From the NCBI RefSeq assembly GCF_028993575.1, contig NZ_CP118615.1:62001-126000 (forward strand): a stretch of DNA of 64,000 nt. Direction: 5' to 3'. The notes beneath the pieces are model-generated. The model did not search any database. It saw only the letters and a list, made by a program, of their open reading frames with translations, and had not been told where the DNA came from. Origin of the DNA: Micromonospora cathayae (GTDB lineage: Bacteria; Actinomycetota; Actinomycetes; Mycobacteriales; Micromonosporaceae). Below are positions 46,643-55,586 of this stretch, in pieces. The position numbers and the translations under genes were made by a program. Position 1 is the first letter of the stretch. Each line of letters opens with the position of its first letter.

Positions 46643-48433
46643 TCAGCGGGTGGTGTGGTCGCGGAAGCCCCGGCCGGTACGGCGGCCGAGGTGGCCGGCG
46701 GTGACCAGTTGCTCCAGCAGCGGCGCGGGCGCCAGGCCCGGTTCCCGCGACTCGCGGTACAGCTGGCGCTGGATGGTCGACGCGACGTCCAGCCCGACCG
46801 TGTCGAGCAGCTCGAACGGGCCGGTCGGGTAGGCACAGCCCAGCTTCATCGCGTGGTCGATGCCGTCCACGGTCGAGTAGCTCGCCTCCAGCATCTTCAC
46901 CGCGTCGTTGAGGTACGGGAAGATCAGCGCGTCAACCAGGAGCCCGGCGCGGTCACCGCAGACCACGCCGGTGTGGCCGAGCCGGGCGACGACCGCGCGG
47001 GCGGTGGCGACGGCCTCCGGCGCGGTGCGGACGGTCCGGACGATCTCCACCAGCGGCACCGCCGGGGCCGGGTGGAAGAAGTGCAGCCCGACCACGTCGG
47101 CCGGGCGCTGGGTGGCCATCGCCAGCTCGATCACCGGCAGGGACGAGCTGGTGGTCGCGAGCAGCACGCCGGGCTTGCAGATCCCGTCCAGGTCGGCGAG
47201 GAGCGCCTGCTTGACGGTCAGGTCCCCGGCCACCGCCTCGACCACCAGATCCACGTCGGCGAGCTGGTCGAGCGCGGTCGCCCAGGTGATCCGGCCGAGC
47301 GCGGCGTCCCGGTCCGTCCCGGTGAGCGGGCCGGCCGCCACAGCCGCGTCGAGCGAGGCGGCCAGCGCCTCCGGCCCCCCGGTGGACGGTTCCGCGCCGG
47401 GCGTGACGGCGACGACCTGGTAGCCGGCCCGGGCGAAGACCTCGACGATGCCGGTGGCCAGCGGGCCGGAGCCGACCACACCGACCGTGGCGACGGCCAG
47501 TCCGCCGTCGGTGTCCACCGGGCCGGTCGCCACCGGCGTCCGGTCGTCCGGGACGACCTTGCCCGAGCCGGGCCGTTCGTAGGTGTAGAAGCCCCGGCCG
47601 GACTTGCGGCCGAGCAGCCCGGCGGTGACCATCTGCCGGATCAGCGGCACCGGCGCGTGCCGGCGGTTCCGGCCGCCCCGGCGGTACATCGTGTCGAGGA
47701 TCTCGTACGCGGTGTCCATGCCGATCAGGTCCAGCAGCGTCAGCGGACCCATCGGCAGGCCACCGCCGAGCTTCATCGCCGTGTCGATGTCCTCCCGGCT
47801 GGCGTAGCCCGACTCCAGCATCTCGACGGCCTGGTTGAGGTAGCCGAAGAGCAGCGCGTTGGCGATGAAGCCGGCCCGGTCACCGATGGTCACGGCGACC
47901 TTGCCGAGCCGGGCGCACAGGGCCTCCACGTCGGCCACCACCTCGGGCGCGGTGACCACCGTCCGGATCACCTCGACCAGCTTCATGACCGGGGCCGGGT
48001 TGAAGAAGTGGATGCCGACCACCTGGCCGGGCCGCCGGGTGGCGACCGAGATCTCGGTCACGCTGAGCGACGAGGTGTTGGTGGCGAGGATGGCGTCGGG
48101 CCGGCAGATCCGGTCCAGGTCGGCGAAGAGCCGCCGCTTGAGGTCGAGACGCTCGGGCACCGCCTCGATCACCAGGTCGACCGTGTGCAGGGCGTCCAGC
48201 CCGACGGCGAAGTGCACCCGTTCCAGCAGCGCGTCCCGGTCGGCGGGGGCGAGCTTGCCCCGCGCCACCGCCCGGTCCGTCGAGCCGGTCAGGGTCCGGC
48301 GACCGCGTTCGAGGGCGTCAGCGGTGATCTCGACCGCGACGACGTCGACGCCGTTACGGGCGAAGACCTCCACGATGCCGGCACCCATGGTGCCCAACCC
48401 CACGACGCCCACGCTGGTGAACTCACGCGCCAC
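46643..48433 (-). CDS. double-length 3-hydroxyacyl-CoA dehydrogenase (tandem duplication in one chain)
   Basis: 596 aa, two complete dehydrogenase modules. Module 1 (about 1-290) has GLGTMGAGI for NAD, NTSSLSVTEI, HFFNPAPVMKLVE (catalytic His and Glu) and GFIANALLFGYL. Module 2 (about 310-595) has GSGPLATGI, HFFHPAPAVPLVE and GLLVDALIFPYLN. Asn in the fourth catalytic position is Asp in module 2, and its NAD loop is altered, so only module 1 may be active. It oxidises 3-hydroxybutyryl-CoA-type substrates. Start GTG 48433 has a perfect GGGGAGG 6 bases upstream; the ATG at 48448 does not. Confidence 0.9.
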   Translation of the reverse strand: MAREFTSVGVVGLGTMGAGIVEVFARNGVDVVAVEITADALERGRRTLTGSTDRAVARGKLAPADRDALLERVHFAVGLDALHTVDLVIEAVPERLDLKRRLFADLDRICRPDAILATNTSSLSVTEISVATRRPGQVVGIHFFNPAPVMKLVEVIRTVVTAPEVVADVEALCARLGKVAVTIGDRAGFIANALLFGYLNQAVEMLESGYASREDIDTAMKLGGGLPMGPLTLLDLIGMDTAYEILDTMYRRGGRNRRHAPVPLIRQMVTAGLLGRKSGRGFYTYERPGSGKVVPDDRTPVATGPVDTDGGLAVATVGVVGSGPLATGIVEVFARAGYQVVAVTPGAEPSTGGPEALAASLDAAVAAGPLTGTDRDAALGRITWATALDQLADVDLVVEAVAGDLTVKQALLADLDGICKPGVLLATTSSSLPVIELAMATQRPADVVGLHFFHPAPAVPLVEIVRTVRTAPEAVATARAVVARLGHTGVVCGDRAGLLVDALIFPYLNDAVKMLEASYSTVDGIDHAMKLGCAYPTGPFELLDTVGLDVASTIQRQLYRESREPGLAPAPLLEQLVTAGHLGRRTGRGFRDHTTR

Positions 48434-48475
48434 GACCGGCCTCCCCATCGCTCGCGGACCGCACCTGAACGGCCG

Positions 48476-48958
48476 CTAAGGTTCTACGCGCGAGTCTGCC
48501 ACGTGCCGCCGGACGGCCGAGGGCCGGACGACCACCTCCGCCGGGACGCGGTCCGCCGGGGGTGACGCGACCGGCAGCGGCAGGGTGGGCCGCTGGTGCC
48601 GGCGGATCACCCCGAAGGTGAGCCCGACCGGGTCGGTCCGGGCCACGCCGGGGTCGAAGAACCGCAACTCGGTACGGCCGATCCGGATGACGTCGCCGTC
48701 GGTGAGCGGCTCGAGGTCACTGATCCGGCGGTCGTTCAGCCAGGTGCCGTTGGTGGAACCCAGGTCGTTCAGGGTCACCACGTCGCCGGCCAGTCGGACC
48801 ACCGCGTGCCGGCGGCTCAGATGCGGGTCGTCGAGGACGATGTCCGCGGTCGGCGCACGGCCGACGACCAGCGCCCCGGCCCGTAGCCGGAAGCGGGCCC
48901 CGCGCATCGCTCCACCTGCCACCGTCAGCACTGGCAGCAGTTCCGGGTGTTCCTCCAT
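48476..48958 (-). CDS. FHA domain protein
   Basis: 160 aa. The forkhead-associated domain (about 25-95) has GRAPTADIVLDDPHLSRRHA and LNDLGSTNGTWLND, the phosphothreonine-binding loops. A Pro-rich tail follows. Such domains read Ser/Thr kinase signals; no kinase is adjacent. ATG 48958 has GGAGGGG 10 bases upstream. It lies 42 bp upstream of the double dehydrogenase on the same strand. Confidence 0.9.
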   Translation of the reverse strand: MEEHPELLPVLTVAGGAMRGARFRLRAGALVVGRAPTADIVLDDPHLSRRHAVVRLAGDVVTLNDLGSTNGTWLNDRRISDLEPLTDGDVIRIGRTELRFFDPGVARTDPVGLTFGVIRRHQRPTLPLPVASPPADRVPAEVVVRPSAVRRHVADSRVEP

Positions 48959-49032
48959 GGACAGTCCGCCCCTCCACCCCACCGGTCCCCGCCGCGTCAG
49001 CCTGCCACCGATCGGCCATCGCTCCCACCACC

Positions 49033-49076
49033 GGCCGGTCAACTCGTCGTCAACGGCCGGTTAACTCACGTTCACC
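49033..49076. repeat. two 22-bp direct repeats upstream of aldehyde dehydrogenase
   Basis: Units 49033-49054 and 49055-49076 both begin GGCCGGTYAACTC and agree at about 16 of 22 positions. They lie in the 302-bp divergent gap between the FHA gene and aldehyde dehydrogenase, and could be a binding site. Confidence 0.5.
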
Positions 49077-49247
49077 GATTCGGCGGACCTCGGCCGAGGC
49101 ACACACCGATCGGGGCCGGCACCATGCCGGGCCGGCCGGGAACCCCCGTTCCCGGTACACCCGGGAACGACCATCGACGGAGGCGAACACGCTGCGCTGT
49201 AGCAGCACTCGCAGAACGTGACCCTACCGGCCGGTAAACCCCAGGTC

Positions 49248-49260
49248 TAGACTTCCCGCC
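49248..49260 (+). promoter_or_regulatory. -10 element of a probably leaderless transcript
   Basis: TAGACT ends 7 bases before the aldehyde dehydrogenase ATG at 49261, and no Shine-Dalgarno lies between. This spacing places the transcription start at the start codon. Confidence 0.55.
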
Positions 49261-50757
49261 ATGACGGTAGCGAACGCCCCGGGCACCCCGGTCGTCGACG
49301 GCGGCCACCTGGTCTCGACCAGCCCGGCGACCGGCGACGAGGTGGGTCGCCTGCCGGTGGCCGCCACCGCCGACGTACGCGCCGCGGTGCAGCGGGCCCG
49401 GACGGCCGGTGACTGGTGGGCGGGGCTCGGCTTCGACGGTCGCCGGGCCCGGCTGCTGCGCTGGCGGGCGCTGCTCGCCCAGCGCGTCGAGCAGCTCGCC
49501 GAGCTGATCCACGCCGAGGGCGGCAAGCCGGTCGCCGACGCGGTCGTCGAGGTGGTCACCGCGATCGAGCACATCGACTGGGCGGCCCGTAACGCCGCGC
49601 GGGTGCTCGGGCCGCGCCGGGTCCGGTCCCGGCTGATCCTCGCCGAGTTCTCCGGCCACCTGGAGTACCAGCCGTACGGTGTGGTCGGGGTGATCGGCCC
49701 GTGGAACTATCCCGTCTTCACCCCGGTCGGTTCGGCCGCGTACGCGCTGGCCGCCGGGAACGCGGTGGTGTTCAAGCCGAGCGAGTACACCCCGGTGGCC
49801 GGACAGTGGCTGGTGGACAGTTTCGCCGAGGTGGTCGACGAGCAGCCGGTGTTCACCGCCGTGCACGGGCTCGGCGACGTGGGCGCGGCGCTGTGCCGGT
49901 CCGGGGTGGACAAGCTGGCGTTCACCGGCTCGACCGCCACCGCGAAGAAGGTGATGGCCGCCTGCGCCGAGTCGCTCACCCCGGTGCTGCTGGAGGCGGG
50001 CGGCAAGGACGCCATGATCGTCGACAGTGACGCCGACCTGGACGCGGCGGCCGAGGCGGCGGTCTGGGGCGGGCTGACCAACGCCGGGCAGACCTGCATC
50101 GGCATCGAGCGGGTCTACGCGGTCGAGCCGGTCTTCGACGCGTTCGTGGCGAAGGTGGTGGAGCGGGCCGGCCGGCTGACCGTCGGGGCCGACGGGGCGG
50201 ACATCGGCCCGATCACCATGCCGTCGCAGGTCGACGTGATCCGCCGGCACATCGACGACGCGGTGGCCCGGGGCGGCCGGGCGGTGCTCGGTGGCCCGGA
50301 CGCCGTCGCGCCGCCGTACGTGCACCCGACCGTGCTGGTGGACGTGCCGGAGGAGTCGGCCGCCGTCCGGGAGGAGACCTTCGGTCCGACGCTGACGATC
50401 AACCGGGTGCGCGACGCCGACGAGGCGGTGGCCCGCGCCAACGCCGTCCCGTACGGGCTGGGTGGTGCGGTCTTCGGGCGGCGTCGGGCGGCGTCGGTCG
50501 CGCGGCGGCTGCGCTCCGGGATGGCCTCGATCAACTCCACGCTCACCTTCGCCGGCATGTCGACGCTGCCGTTCGGTGGGGTCGGCGAGTCGGGCTTCGG
50601 CCGGATCCACGGCGAGGACGGCCTGCGCGAGTTCGGCCGACCCAAGGCGGTCACCCGGCGGCGCGGCCCGTCCCTGCTGCCCTCGATGACCTTCGAGCGG
50701 ACGCCGAAGGACGTCGCCCGGCTGGTCAAGGCGATCAAGGTGCTGTACGGCCGCTGA
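49261..50757 (+). CDS. aldehyde dehydrogenase
   Basis: 498 aa NAD(P)-dependent enzyme that oxidises aldehydes to acids. NAD-binding segment GPWNYPVFTPVGSAAYALAAGN, general base Glu in LLEAGGKDAMIV and catalytic Cys in NAGQTCIGIERVY are intact, and the closing PFGGVGESGFGRIHGEDGL is typical. The substrate is not evident. It is probably translated from a leaderless message. Confidence 0.93.
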   Translation: MTVANAPGTPVVDGGHLVSTSPATGDEVGRLPVAATADVRAAVQRARTAGDWWAGLGFDGRRARLLRWRALLAQRVEQLAELIHAEGGKPVADAVVEVVTAIEHIDWAARNAARVLGPRRVRSRLILAEFSGHLEYQPYGVVGVIGPWNYPVFTPVGSAAYALAAGNAVVFKPSEYTPVAGQWLVDSFAEVVDEQPVFTAVHGLGDVGAALCRSGVDKLAFTGSTATAKKVMAACAESLTPVLLEAGGKDAMIVDSDADLDAAAEAAVWGGLTNAGQTCIGIERVYAVEPVFDAFVAKVVERAGRLTVGADGADIGPITMPSQVDVIRRHIDDAVARGGRAVLGGPDAVAPPYVHPTVLVDVPEESAAVREETFGPTLTINRVRDADEAVARANAVPYGLGGAVFGRRRAASVARRLRSGMASINSTLTFAGMSTLPFGGVGESGFGRIHGEDGLREFGRPKAVTRRRGPSLLPSMTFERTPKDVARLVKAIKVLYGR

Positions 50758-50810
50758 CGTTCCCGGCCCGACCCGCCGGCTGGCCCGGGACAGGGCCCGC
50801 CGCGCCGGCC

Positions 50811-50854
50811 GGCTCAGAACAGGGCTCGGGGCGCCGCGCCGGCTCAGAACAGGG
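50811..50854. repeat. 30-bp tandem duplication across the nucS stop codon
   Basis: GGCTCAGAACAGGG occurs at 50811-50824 and at 50841-50854. The second copy contains the nucS stop codon (50844-50846). The period of 30 keeps the reading frame. Confidence 0.85.
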
Positions 50855-51503
50855 TGAGTTCGTTGCGCTCGATGCCGCGCAGCCGGTCGTAGTCGACCAC
50901 CACGCAGCGGATACCCCGGTCGGTGGCGAGCACCCGGGCCTGCGGCTTGATCTCCTGGGCGGCGAACACCCCGGCCACCGGGGCCAGCAGCGGATCCCGG
51001 TTGAGCAGTTCGAGGTACCGGGTGAGCTGCTCGACCCCGTCGATCTCGCCGCGTCGCTTCACCTCGACCGCGACGGTGCCCTGGGTGGCGTCCCGGCAGA
51101 GCAGGTCCACCGGCCCGATCGCGGTCATGTACTCCCGGCGGATCAGGGTGTACCCGTCGCCGAGGGTCTCCGGGTTGGCGGCGAGCAGCTCCTGCAGGTG
51201 TGCCTCGACCCCGTCCTTGCGCAGGCCCGGGTCGACACCCAGCTCGTACGAGGTGTCCTGGAAGACCTCCTCCAGGGTGATCCGCAGCTCCTCGCCGGCC
51301 TTGTTGACCACCCGCCACACCCCGGGCGCCTCCTCCAGCCGGCAGGGCGGGCTCATCCAGTTCAACGGCTTGTACGCCCGGTCGTCGGCGTGGATCGACA
51401 CCGACCCGTCCGCCTTCACCATCAACAGCCGGGTGGCCGGCGGCAGGTGAGCCGAGAGCCGTCCGACATAGTCCACCGAGCACTTCGCAATCACCAGACG
51501 CAC
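50844..51503 (-). CDS. nucS: NucS/EndoMS mismatch-specific endonuclease
   Basis: 219 aa. It cuts both strands at mismatches and works in the mismatch repair of actinobacteria and archaea that lack MutS/MutL. N-terminal domain ([22 protein letters not shown] start region, residues 1-90) and a C-terminal PD-(D/E)XK nuclease with GPVDLLCRD and [16 protein letters not shown] (catalytic Asp, Glu, Lys). The closing LTLF resembles the beta-clamp-binding tail of actinobacterial NucS. Start GTG 51503. Confidence 0.94.
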   Translation of the reverse strand: MRLVIAKCSVDYVGRLSAHLPPATRLLMVKADGSVSIHADDRAYKPLNWMSPPCRLEEAPGVWRVVNKAGEELRITLEEVFQDTSYELGVDPGLRKDGVEAHLQELLAANPETLGDGYTLIRREYMTAIGPVDLLCRDATQGTVAVEVKRRGEIDGVEQLTRYLELLNRDPLLAPVAGVFAAQEIKPQARVLATDRGIRCVVVDYDRLRGIERNELTLF

Positions 51504-51574
51504 CCGACGAGGGTAGCGGAGCCGGCGGCGGTCGCCACCGAGCACCGCTGGCGCGCCGGTGCGATCCTGAACGG

Positions 51575-52177
51575 GTGTTCGAAGTCCTCACCGGTACCGG
51601 TCTGGCCGCCTCGGCCGGCCTGAACGCCTACATCCCGTTGCTGACCGTGGGTCTGCTCGCGCGCTACACCGACGTGATCAGCCTGCCGGCCGGGTGGCAG
51701 TGGCTCGGTGACGGGTGGGTCGTCGCGATCCTGGCCGTACTGCTCGCGGTGGAGGTGGTCGCGGACAAGGTGCCGGTGGTCGACCACGTCAACGACATGG
51801 TGCAGACGGTGGTCCGGCCGACGGCCGGCGGGCTGGCCTTCGGGGCCGGGGCCAGCTCGGAGACCGTCACGGTCGACGACCCGGGGCAGTTCTTCTCGTC
51901 CAGCGACTGGGTGCCGGTCGTGGTGGGCGTGGTGATCGCGCTGGGGGTGCACCTGTTGAAGTCGGCCGCCCGACCGGTCATCAACGCCACCACGGCGGGT
52001 GTCGGCGCGCCCGTCGCCAGCACCGCCGAGGACGCCACCAGCGTGGCGATGTCGGTGGTGGCGATCCTGCTTCCGGTGCTGGTGCTGGTCTTCCTGCTGG
52101 GGCTGGTGCTGTTCGTCTTCTGGTTCCTGCGCCGCCGCGCCGACCGCCGCCGCGCCCGCCGCCCGGTCCATCACTGA
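51575..52177 (+). CDS. DUF4126 integral membrane protein
   Basis: 200 aa with four or so membrane helices (about 5-28, 45-65, 105-130, 155-185) and the family's N-terminal segment [18 protein letters not shown] basic [11 protein letters not shown] tail follows. Function unknown. It starts at GTG 51575, divergent from nucS with 71 bp between them. Confidence 0.85.
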   Translation: MFEVLTGTGLAASAGLNAYIPLLTVGLLARYTDVISLPAGWQWLGDGWVVAILAVLLAVEVVADKVPVVDHVNDMVQTVVRPTAGGLAFGAGASSETVTVDDPGQFFSSSDWVPVVVGVVIALGVHLLKSAARPVINATTAGVGAPVASTAEDATSVAMSVVAILLPVLVLVFLLGLVLFVFWFLRRRADRRRARRPVHH

Positions 52178-52212
52178 CGGGCCCCATCGCTGACGGACCC
52201 GGTGGGCAGCCG

Positions 52213-52247
52213 AACGGGCCGGTACCCGTTGCGGGTACCGGCCCGTT
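52213..52247. terminator. 16-bp perfect hairpin between convergent genes
   Basis: Arms 52213-52228 and 52232-52247 around the 3-nt loop TTG. It lies between the DUF4126 gene and the lysozyme-like gene, 7 bp from the latter's stop. Confidence 0.85.
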
Positions 52248-52253
52248 GGTGAC

Positions 52254-52853
52254 TCAGCTGTTCCAGTGTGCGGCGACCAGGTCAGCGGCCTGCTTCTCCC
52301 ACTGCGCGTAGTGGTCCGGGTAGGCGGACACCTGGACCTTCTGCGCGGCCTGGGTCAGCGGCATGTCCTGCCAGCCGTCGACCTGCTTCAGGCCCTTCAG
52401 GAACGCGGTCGTGGAGTACTCGGGGTCGGTGATCTGCTCGACCGTGCCCCAACCACTGGACGGACGCTGCTGGAACAGGCCCTGCGAGTCGTGGTCGTTG
52501 CGGTCACCGAGGTGACCCAGGTTCTCCAGCTTCGACTCCTGCAGGCTGGTCGCGATGGCGACCACGGCGGCCCGCTCGTCCATGCCGGCCTTCTTGGTGG
52601 CCTTGACGATGGCCTTGGCGTTGGCGGTCTGCTCGGCGTTCAGCGGGATGCTCGACTGGCCGCCCGGCGTGCCGTGGGGCAGCAGCTTGCCGGTGTCCGG
52701 CTTGTCCGCCTGCACCGCCACCGGCGCGGCATGAGCCGGAGCCGCGTCCACCGCACCGGCGACCGGACCGGCCACCACACCACCGGCGAACGCCAGACCG
52801 GCGACACCCAGAACCGTCTTCCGCAGCAGCGTCGTGCTCATGATCGTGTTCAT
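52254..52853 (-). CDS. secreted lysozyme-like/transglycosylase-fold protein
   Basis: 199 aa. Signal peptide (about 1-42, ending AAPAHA). The C-terminal domain (about 75-199) has AIATSLQESKLENL, in which Glu is the likely catalytic acid of a lysozyme fold, and DSQGLFQQRPSSGWG, a motif common in secreted actinobacterial muralytic proteins. It may cleave peptidoglycan during growth; no experimental match is known to me. ATG 52853 follows GGAG with 7-base spacing. A 416-bp region separates it from the divergent deacetylase gene. Confidence 0.85.
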   Translation of the reverse strand: MNTIMSTTLLRKTVLGVAGLAFAGGVVAGPVAGAVDAAPAHAAPVAVQADKPDTGKLLPHGTPGGQSSIPLNAEQTANAKAIVKATKKAGMDERAAVVAIATSLQESKLENLGHLGDRNDHDSQGLFQQRPSSGWGTVEQITDPEYSTTAFLKGLKQVDGWQDMPLTQAAQKVQVSAYPDHYAQWEKQAADLVAAHWNS

Positions 52854-53269
52854 GGGGGAACTCCAATCCACACGGGGGAACGCACGCACACACCTGCGGG
52901 GGCAGGGCACGCACGCCGAAACAAAGATCAGGGGGTCGGCCGGGAGCCTGGCTCACCGCGCCGAACCATGTACAACCACCGGGCGGCCACCGGCATTCCA
53001 CCGACCCGACCCGCATCCCGGATCCAGGCCCGGCCCACCAGGGCTCCTCCTCGGCCGTCCGGGAGATGTAACCACCCACCCCCGGCCCACATTCCACCCC
53101 GGCCGAACCCCGGAAACCGGACACCTGCCCTCCAACCGGACACCGTCGGGCAGCCGTCCCGGCCCTGGCCGCCGCCGACGCCAACTTCACCGGCGGCGTC
53201 GGGCGAATCGGTGCGAATTCAGCCGTTCGGTGGGATCCGGCCCACGGCGGTCACTGGGATCATCTCCCG
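52854..53269. other. 416-bp divergent region with long leader
   Basis: This gap lies upstream of both the lysozyme-like gene and the deacetylase gene. It has repeated GGTGGTT and GGTGGAATG on the minus strand and a stem near 53040-53060. I looked for the c-di-AMP riboswitch core that precedes many muralytic genes (CAGCTAACCTCG) and did not find it. No small gene supported. Confidence 0.35.
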
Positions 53270-54211
53270 GTGTCCGCGAAGAAGATCCGCGTTCTCCTGC
53301 TCGGTTTCGCCCTGGCCGCCGCCACCGGGCTCGTCGTCGTCAGTTGGACCGACCCCCCGGGGTCGACCGAGGCGGGTGCCTGGGTCACCCGGGCGCCCAC
53401 CGGGCCGGCCCCCCGGACGCCGGGAGCGGACGTGTCCACCGCACCGGACGCCCCGCCCGGAACGGATGACGCAGCCGGGCGGATACCGGGCGCGACCCGG
53501 CCGGGCAGCGTACCGCCGGTGGTCGACCACGGCCCCCGGACCGGCAACAAGGTGGCGCTCACCTTCGACGCGGACATGACCGACGGGATGCTCTACCAGT
53601 TGCGTACCGGGCAGGTGCGGTCGTACGCGAACCTGCGGATCATCGACCTGCTGGAACGGGAGCAGTTGGCGGCCACCTTCTTCCTCACCGGCAAGTGGGT
53701 CGAGCGGTACCCCGACCTCACCCGGCGGCTCGCCGGCAACCCCCGGTTCGAACTGGCCAACCACACCTACGGCCATCTGGCGTTCACCGCGGACTGCTAC
53801 GGCCTGCCCCGGATCGCCCGGAACGAGATGACCCGGGACGTCGAGCGGACGTTCGAGCTGGTGGAGGCGTACGGGGGGCGGCAGACCCGGTACTTCCGCT
53901 TCCCGGGGCTCTGTCACGACGGCCCGGCGCTGGCGGCGCTGGCGCCGCTCGGCGCGACGGTGGTCGACGGGGACGTGGTCAGCGGGGACCCGTTCGCCGA
54001 GGCGTGGCGGCCGATCGTCGACGCGGTGCTCAGCAAGGTGAAGCCGGGTTCGGTGATCGTCATGCACGTGACCGAGGCGAACGCCCCGATGACCGACGAG
54101 GCGCTGCCGCACATCCTCGCCGGGTTGGCCGAGCGGGGTCTGGTGCCGGCCACGCTGTCCGAGGTCCTCCGGGACGGGGACGATCAGGCGGAATCGGAGT
54201 CCACGCAGTAA
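53270..54211 (+). CDS. polysaccharide deacetylase (NodB family), membrane-anchored or secreted
   Basis: 313 aa. N-terminal helix (about 6-25) then a Pro/Thr-rich stretch and the NodB domain (about 100-300). Motif 1 reads TFDADMTDGM instead of TFDDG, so Asp spacing is unusual; motif 2 NHTYGH has both His ligands; motif 3 RYFRFPGLCHDG is present. It probably removes N-acetyl groups from peptidoglycan or another polymer. Start GTG 53270. Confidence 0.88.
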   Translation: MSAKKIRVLLLGFALAAATGLVVVSWTDPPGSTEAGAWVTRAPTGPAPRTPGADVSTAPDAPPGTDDAAGRIPGATRPGSVPPVVDHGPRTGNKVALTFDADMTDGMLYQLRTGQVRSYANLRIIDLLEREQLAATFFLTGKWVERYPDLTRRLAGNPRFELANHTYGHLAFTADCYGLPRIARNEMTRDVERTFELVEAYGGRQTRYFRFPGLCHDGPALAALAPLGATVVDGDVVSGDPFAEAWRPIVDAVLSKVKPGSVIVMHVTEANAPMTDEALPHILAGLAERGLVPATLSEVLRDGDDQAESESTQ

Positions 54212-54253
54212 CAAAAGCCTAATATCTGGTCATAACGATCAGAGGAGGCCGGC

Positions 54254-54541
54254 ATGACCAGCGCGATCGAAATGCCCCGGGTCGAGGAGTGCACCGTCAC
54301 CCGGTGCTCGTACAACAAGAACGGGTGCCACGCGTTCGCCATCACCGTGGGCAGCAGCGACCACGCCCGCTGCCACACCTTCGTCGAGATGCCGGTCCGG
54401 GGCGGGATGGAGATGATGGTCGCGCAGGTGGGCGCGTGCCAGCGGCACGACTGCCGGCACAACTCCGAGCTGGAGTGCCACGCCCCGGGTATCCGGGTCG
54501 GCGAGCAGTCCGCCGACTGCCTGACCTACGCGCCGGCCTGA
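54254..54541 (+). CDS. DUF1540 double-repeat cysteine-rich protein
   Basis: 95 aa with two DUF1540 modules: CTVTRCSYNKNGCHAFAITV ... CHTF and CQRHDCRHNSELECHAPGIRVG ... CLTY. Eight or so cysteines and several histidines suggest a metal-binding protein. Function unknown. The GGAGG 5' of ATG 54254 (7-base gap) is strong. It stands 42 bp after the deacetylase gene. Confidence 0.9.
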   Translation: MTSAIEMPRVEECTVTRCSYNKNGCHAFAITVGSSDHARCHTFVEMPVRGGMEMMVAQVGACQRHDCRHNSELECHAPGIRVGEQSADCLTYAPA

Positions 54542-54578
54542 GCCGACCCACCCACGGCCGTCCGGCACGACCCGGCCC

Positions 54579-54656
54579 GGCCGCTCACCGCCCGCCTGCC
54601 TGGCACGGCCGGCCCGGCCACCCGCCCCGACCTGGGCCGGCCGCTCACCGCCCGCC
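54579..54656. repeat. direct repeat, period 60 bp, upstream of the ABC transporter
   Basis: GGCCGCTCACCGCCCGCC at 54579-54596 and exactly again at 54639-54656. The region between the DUF1540 gene and the transporter operon has no other feature. Confidence 0.8.
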
Positions 54657-54737
54657 CGGCACCCGCCGGAGGCGGCCGGGTACGGCTGCCTCGCCCCGCC
54701 GGGCGACGGCTCCCGACCAGGCCGCACACTTGACGGT

Positions 54738-55586
54738 ATGGATGACGAGCTGGCGATCTCCGTCCGGGGGCTGCGCAAGGCGTACGGCGACAACGTCGCG
54801 GTGGCCGGCGTGGACCTGGCCGTCCGGCGCGGCGAGGTGTTCGCGCTGCTCGGCCCGAACGGCGCGGGCAAGACCACCACGGTGGAGATCCTGGAGGGGT
54901 ACCGGCAGCGCGACGCCGGCGAGGTACGGGTCCTCGGCACCGACCCGGCCCACCCGACCCCGAACTGGCGGGCCCGGGTCGGCATCGTGCTCCAGGGCAC
55001 CGGCGAGTTCGACGAGCTGACCGTCAGCGAGGTGGTCGGGCACTTCTCCGCCTTCTACCCGGACGCCGACGACCCGGTCAAGGTGATCGAGCGGGTCGGG
55101 CTCGGCGGCAAGGCGAAGGCCCGTACGCACACCCTCTCCGGCGGGCAGAAGCGTCGCCTGGACGTGGCGCTCGGCATCATCGGCCGTCCCGAGCTGCTCT
55201 TCCTGGACGAGCCGACCACCGGCTTCGACCCGGAGGCCCGCCGCGAGTTCTGGGAGCTGATCCGGGACCTCAGCGCCGCCGGCACCACCATCCTGCTCAC
55301 CACGCACTACCTGGACGAGGCGGAGGCGCTCGCCGACCGGGTCGGGGTGATCGCCGCCGGCCGGCTGGTCGAGGTGGCTCCCCCGGCCGAGCTGGGTAAC
55401 CGGCAGGAGGCGGTGGCGACGGTCTCCTGGCGTACCCCGGACGGGCGGGTGGAGAGCGCGGCGAGCGCGACGCCGACGGCGCTGGTGGCCGAGCTGGCCG
55501 CGCGCTTCGGCGGCGAGGTGCCCGGCCTGACCGTGACCCGGCCCACCCTGGAAGACATCTACCTGCGGATGATCGGACAAGCATGA
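54738..55586 (+). CDS. ABC transporter ATP-binding protein
   Basis: 282 aa ATPase of the ABC-2 exporter type. Walker A GPNGAGKTTT, signature LSGGQKRR, Walker B LLFLDEPTTGFDP and switch His in TTHYLDEAEAL. The last 60 residues carry the extra domain common to DrrA-like subunits. It is coupled to its permease through a 4-bp overlap (55583-55586). Substrate unknown; related systems export drugs or lipids. CACACT 8-13 bases before the ATG and no Shine-Dalgarno suggest a leaderless start. Confidence 0.93.
   Translation: MDDELAISVRGLRKAYGDNVAVAGVDLAVRRGEVFALLGPNGAGKTTTVEILEGYRQRDAGEVRVLGTDPAHPTPNWRARVGIVLQGTGEFDELTVSEVVGHFSAFYPDADDPVKVIERVGLGGKAKARTHTLSGGQKRRLDVALGIIGRPELLFLDEPTTGFDPEARREFWELIRDLSAAGTTILLTTHYLDEAEALADRVGVIAAGRLVEVAPPAELGNRQEAVATVSWRTPDGRVESAASATPTALVAELAARFGGEVPGLTVTRPTLEDIYLRMIGQA

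Larger units (their letters stand above)
48959..49260. other. 302-bp divergent intergenic region
   Basis: It contains the 22-bp repeat pair, a 9-bp hairpin (49147-49155 with 49161-49169) and a likely -10 element TAGACT at 49248-49253. No other gene is seen. Confidence 0.5.

Noticed and set aside
52854..53269. c-di-AMP (ydaO) riboswitch upstream of the lysozyme-like gene
   Set aside because: The conserved CAGCTAACCTCG-type core is not present on either strand; only general GC-rich stems are visible.
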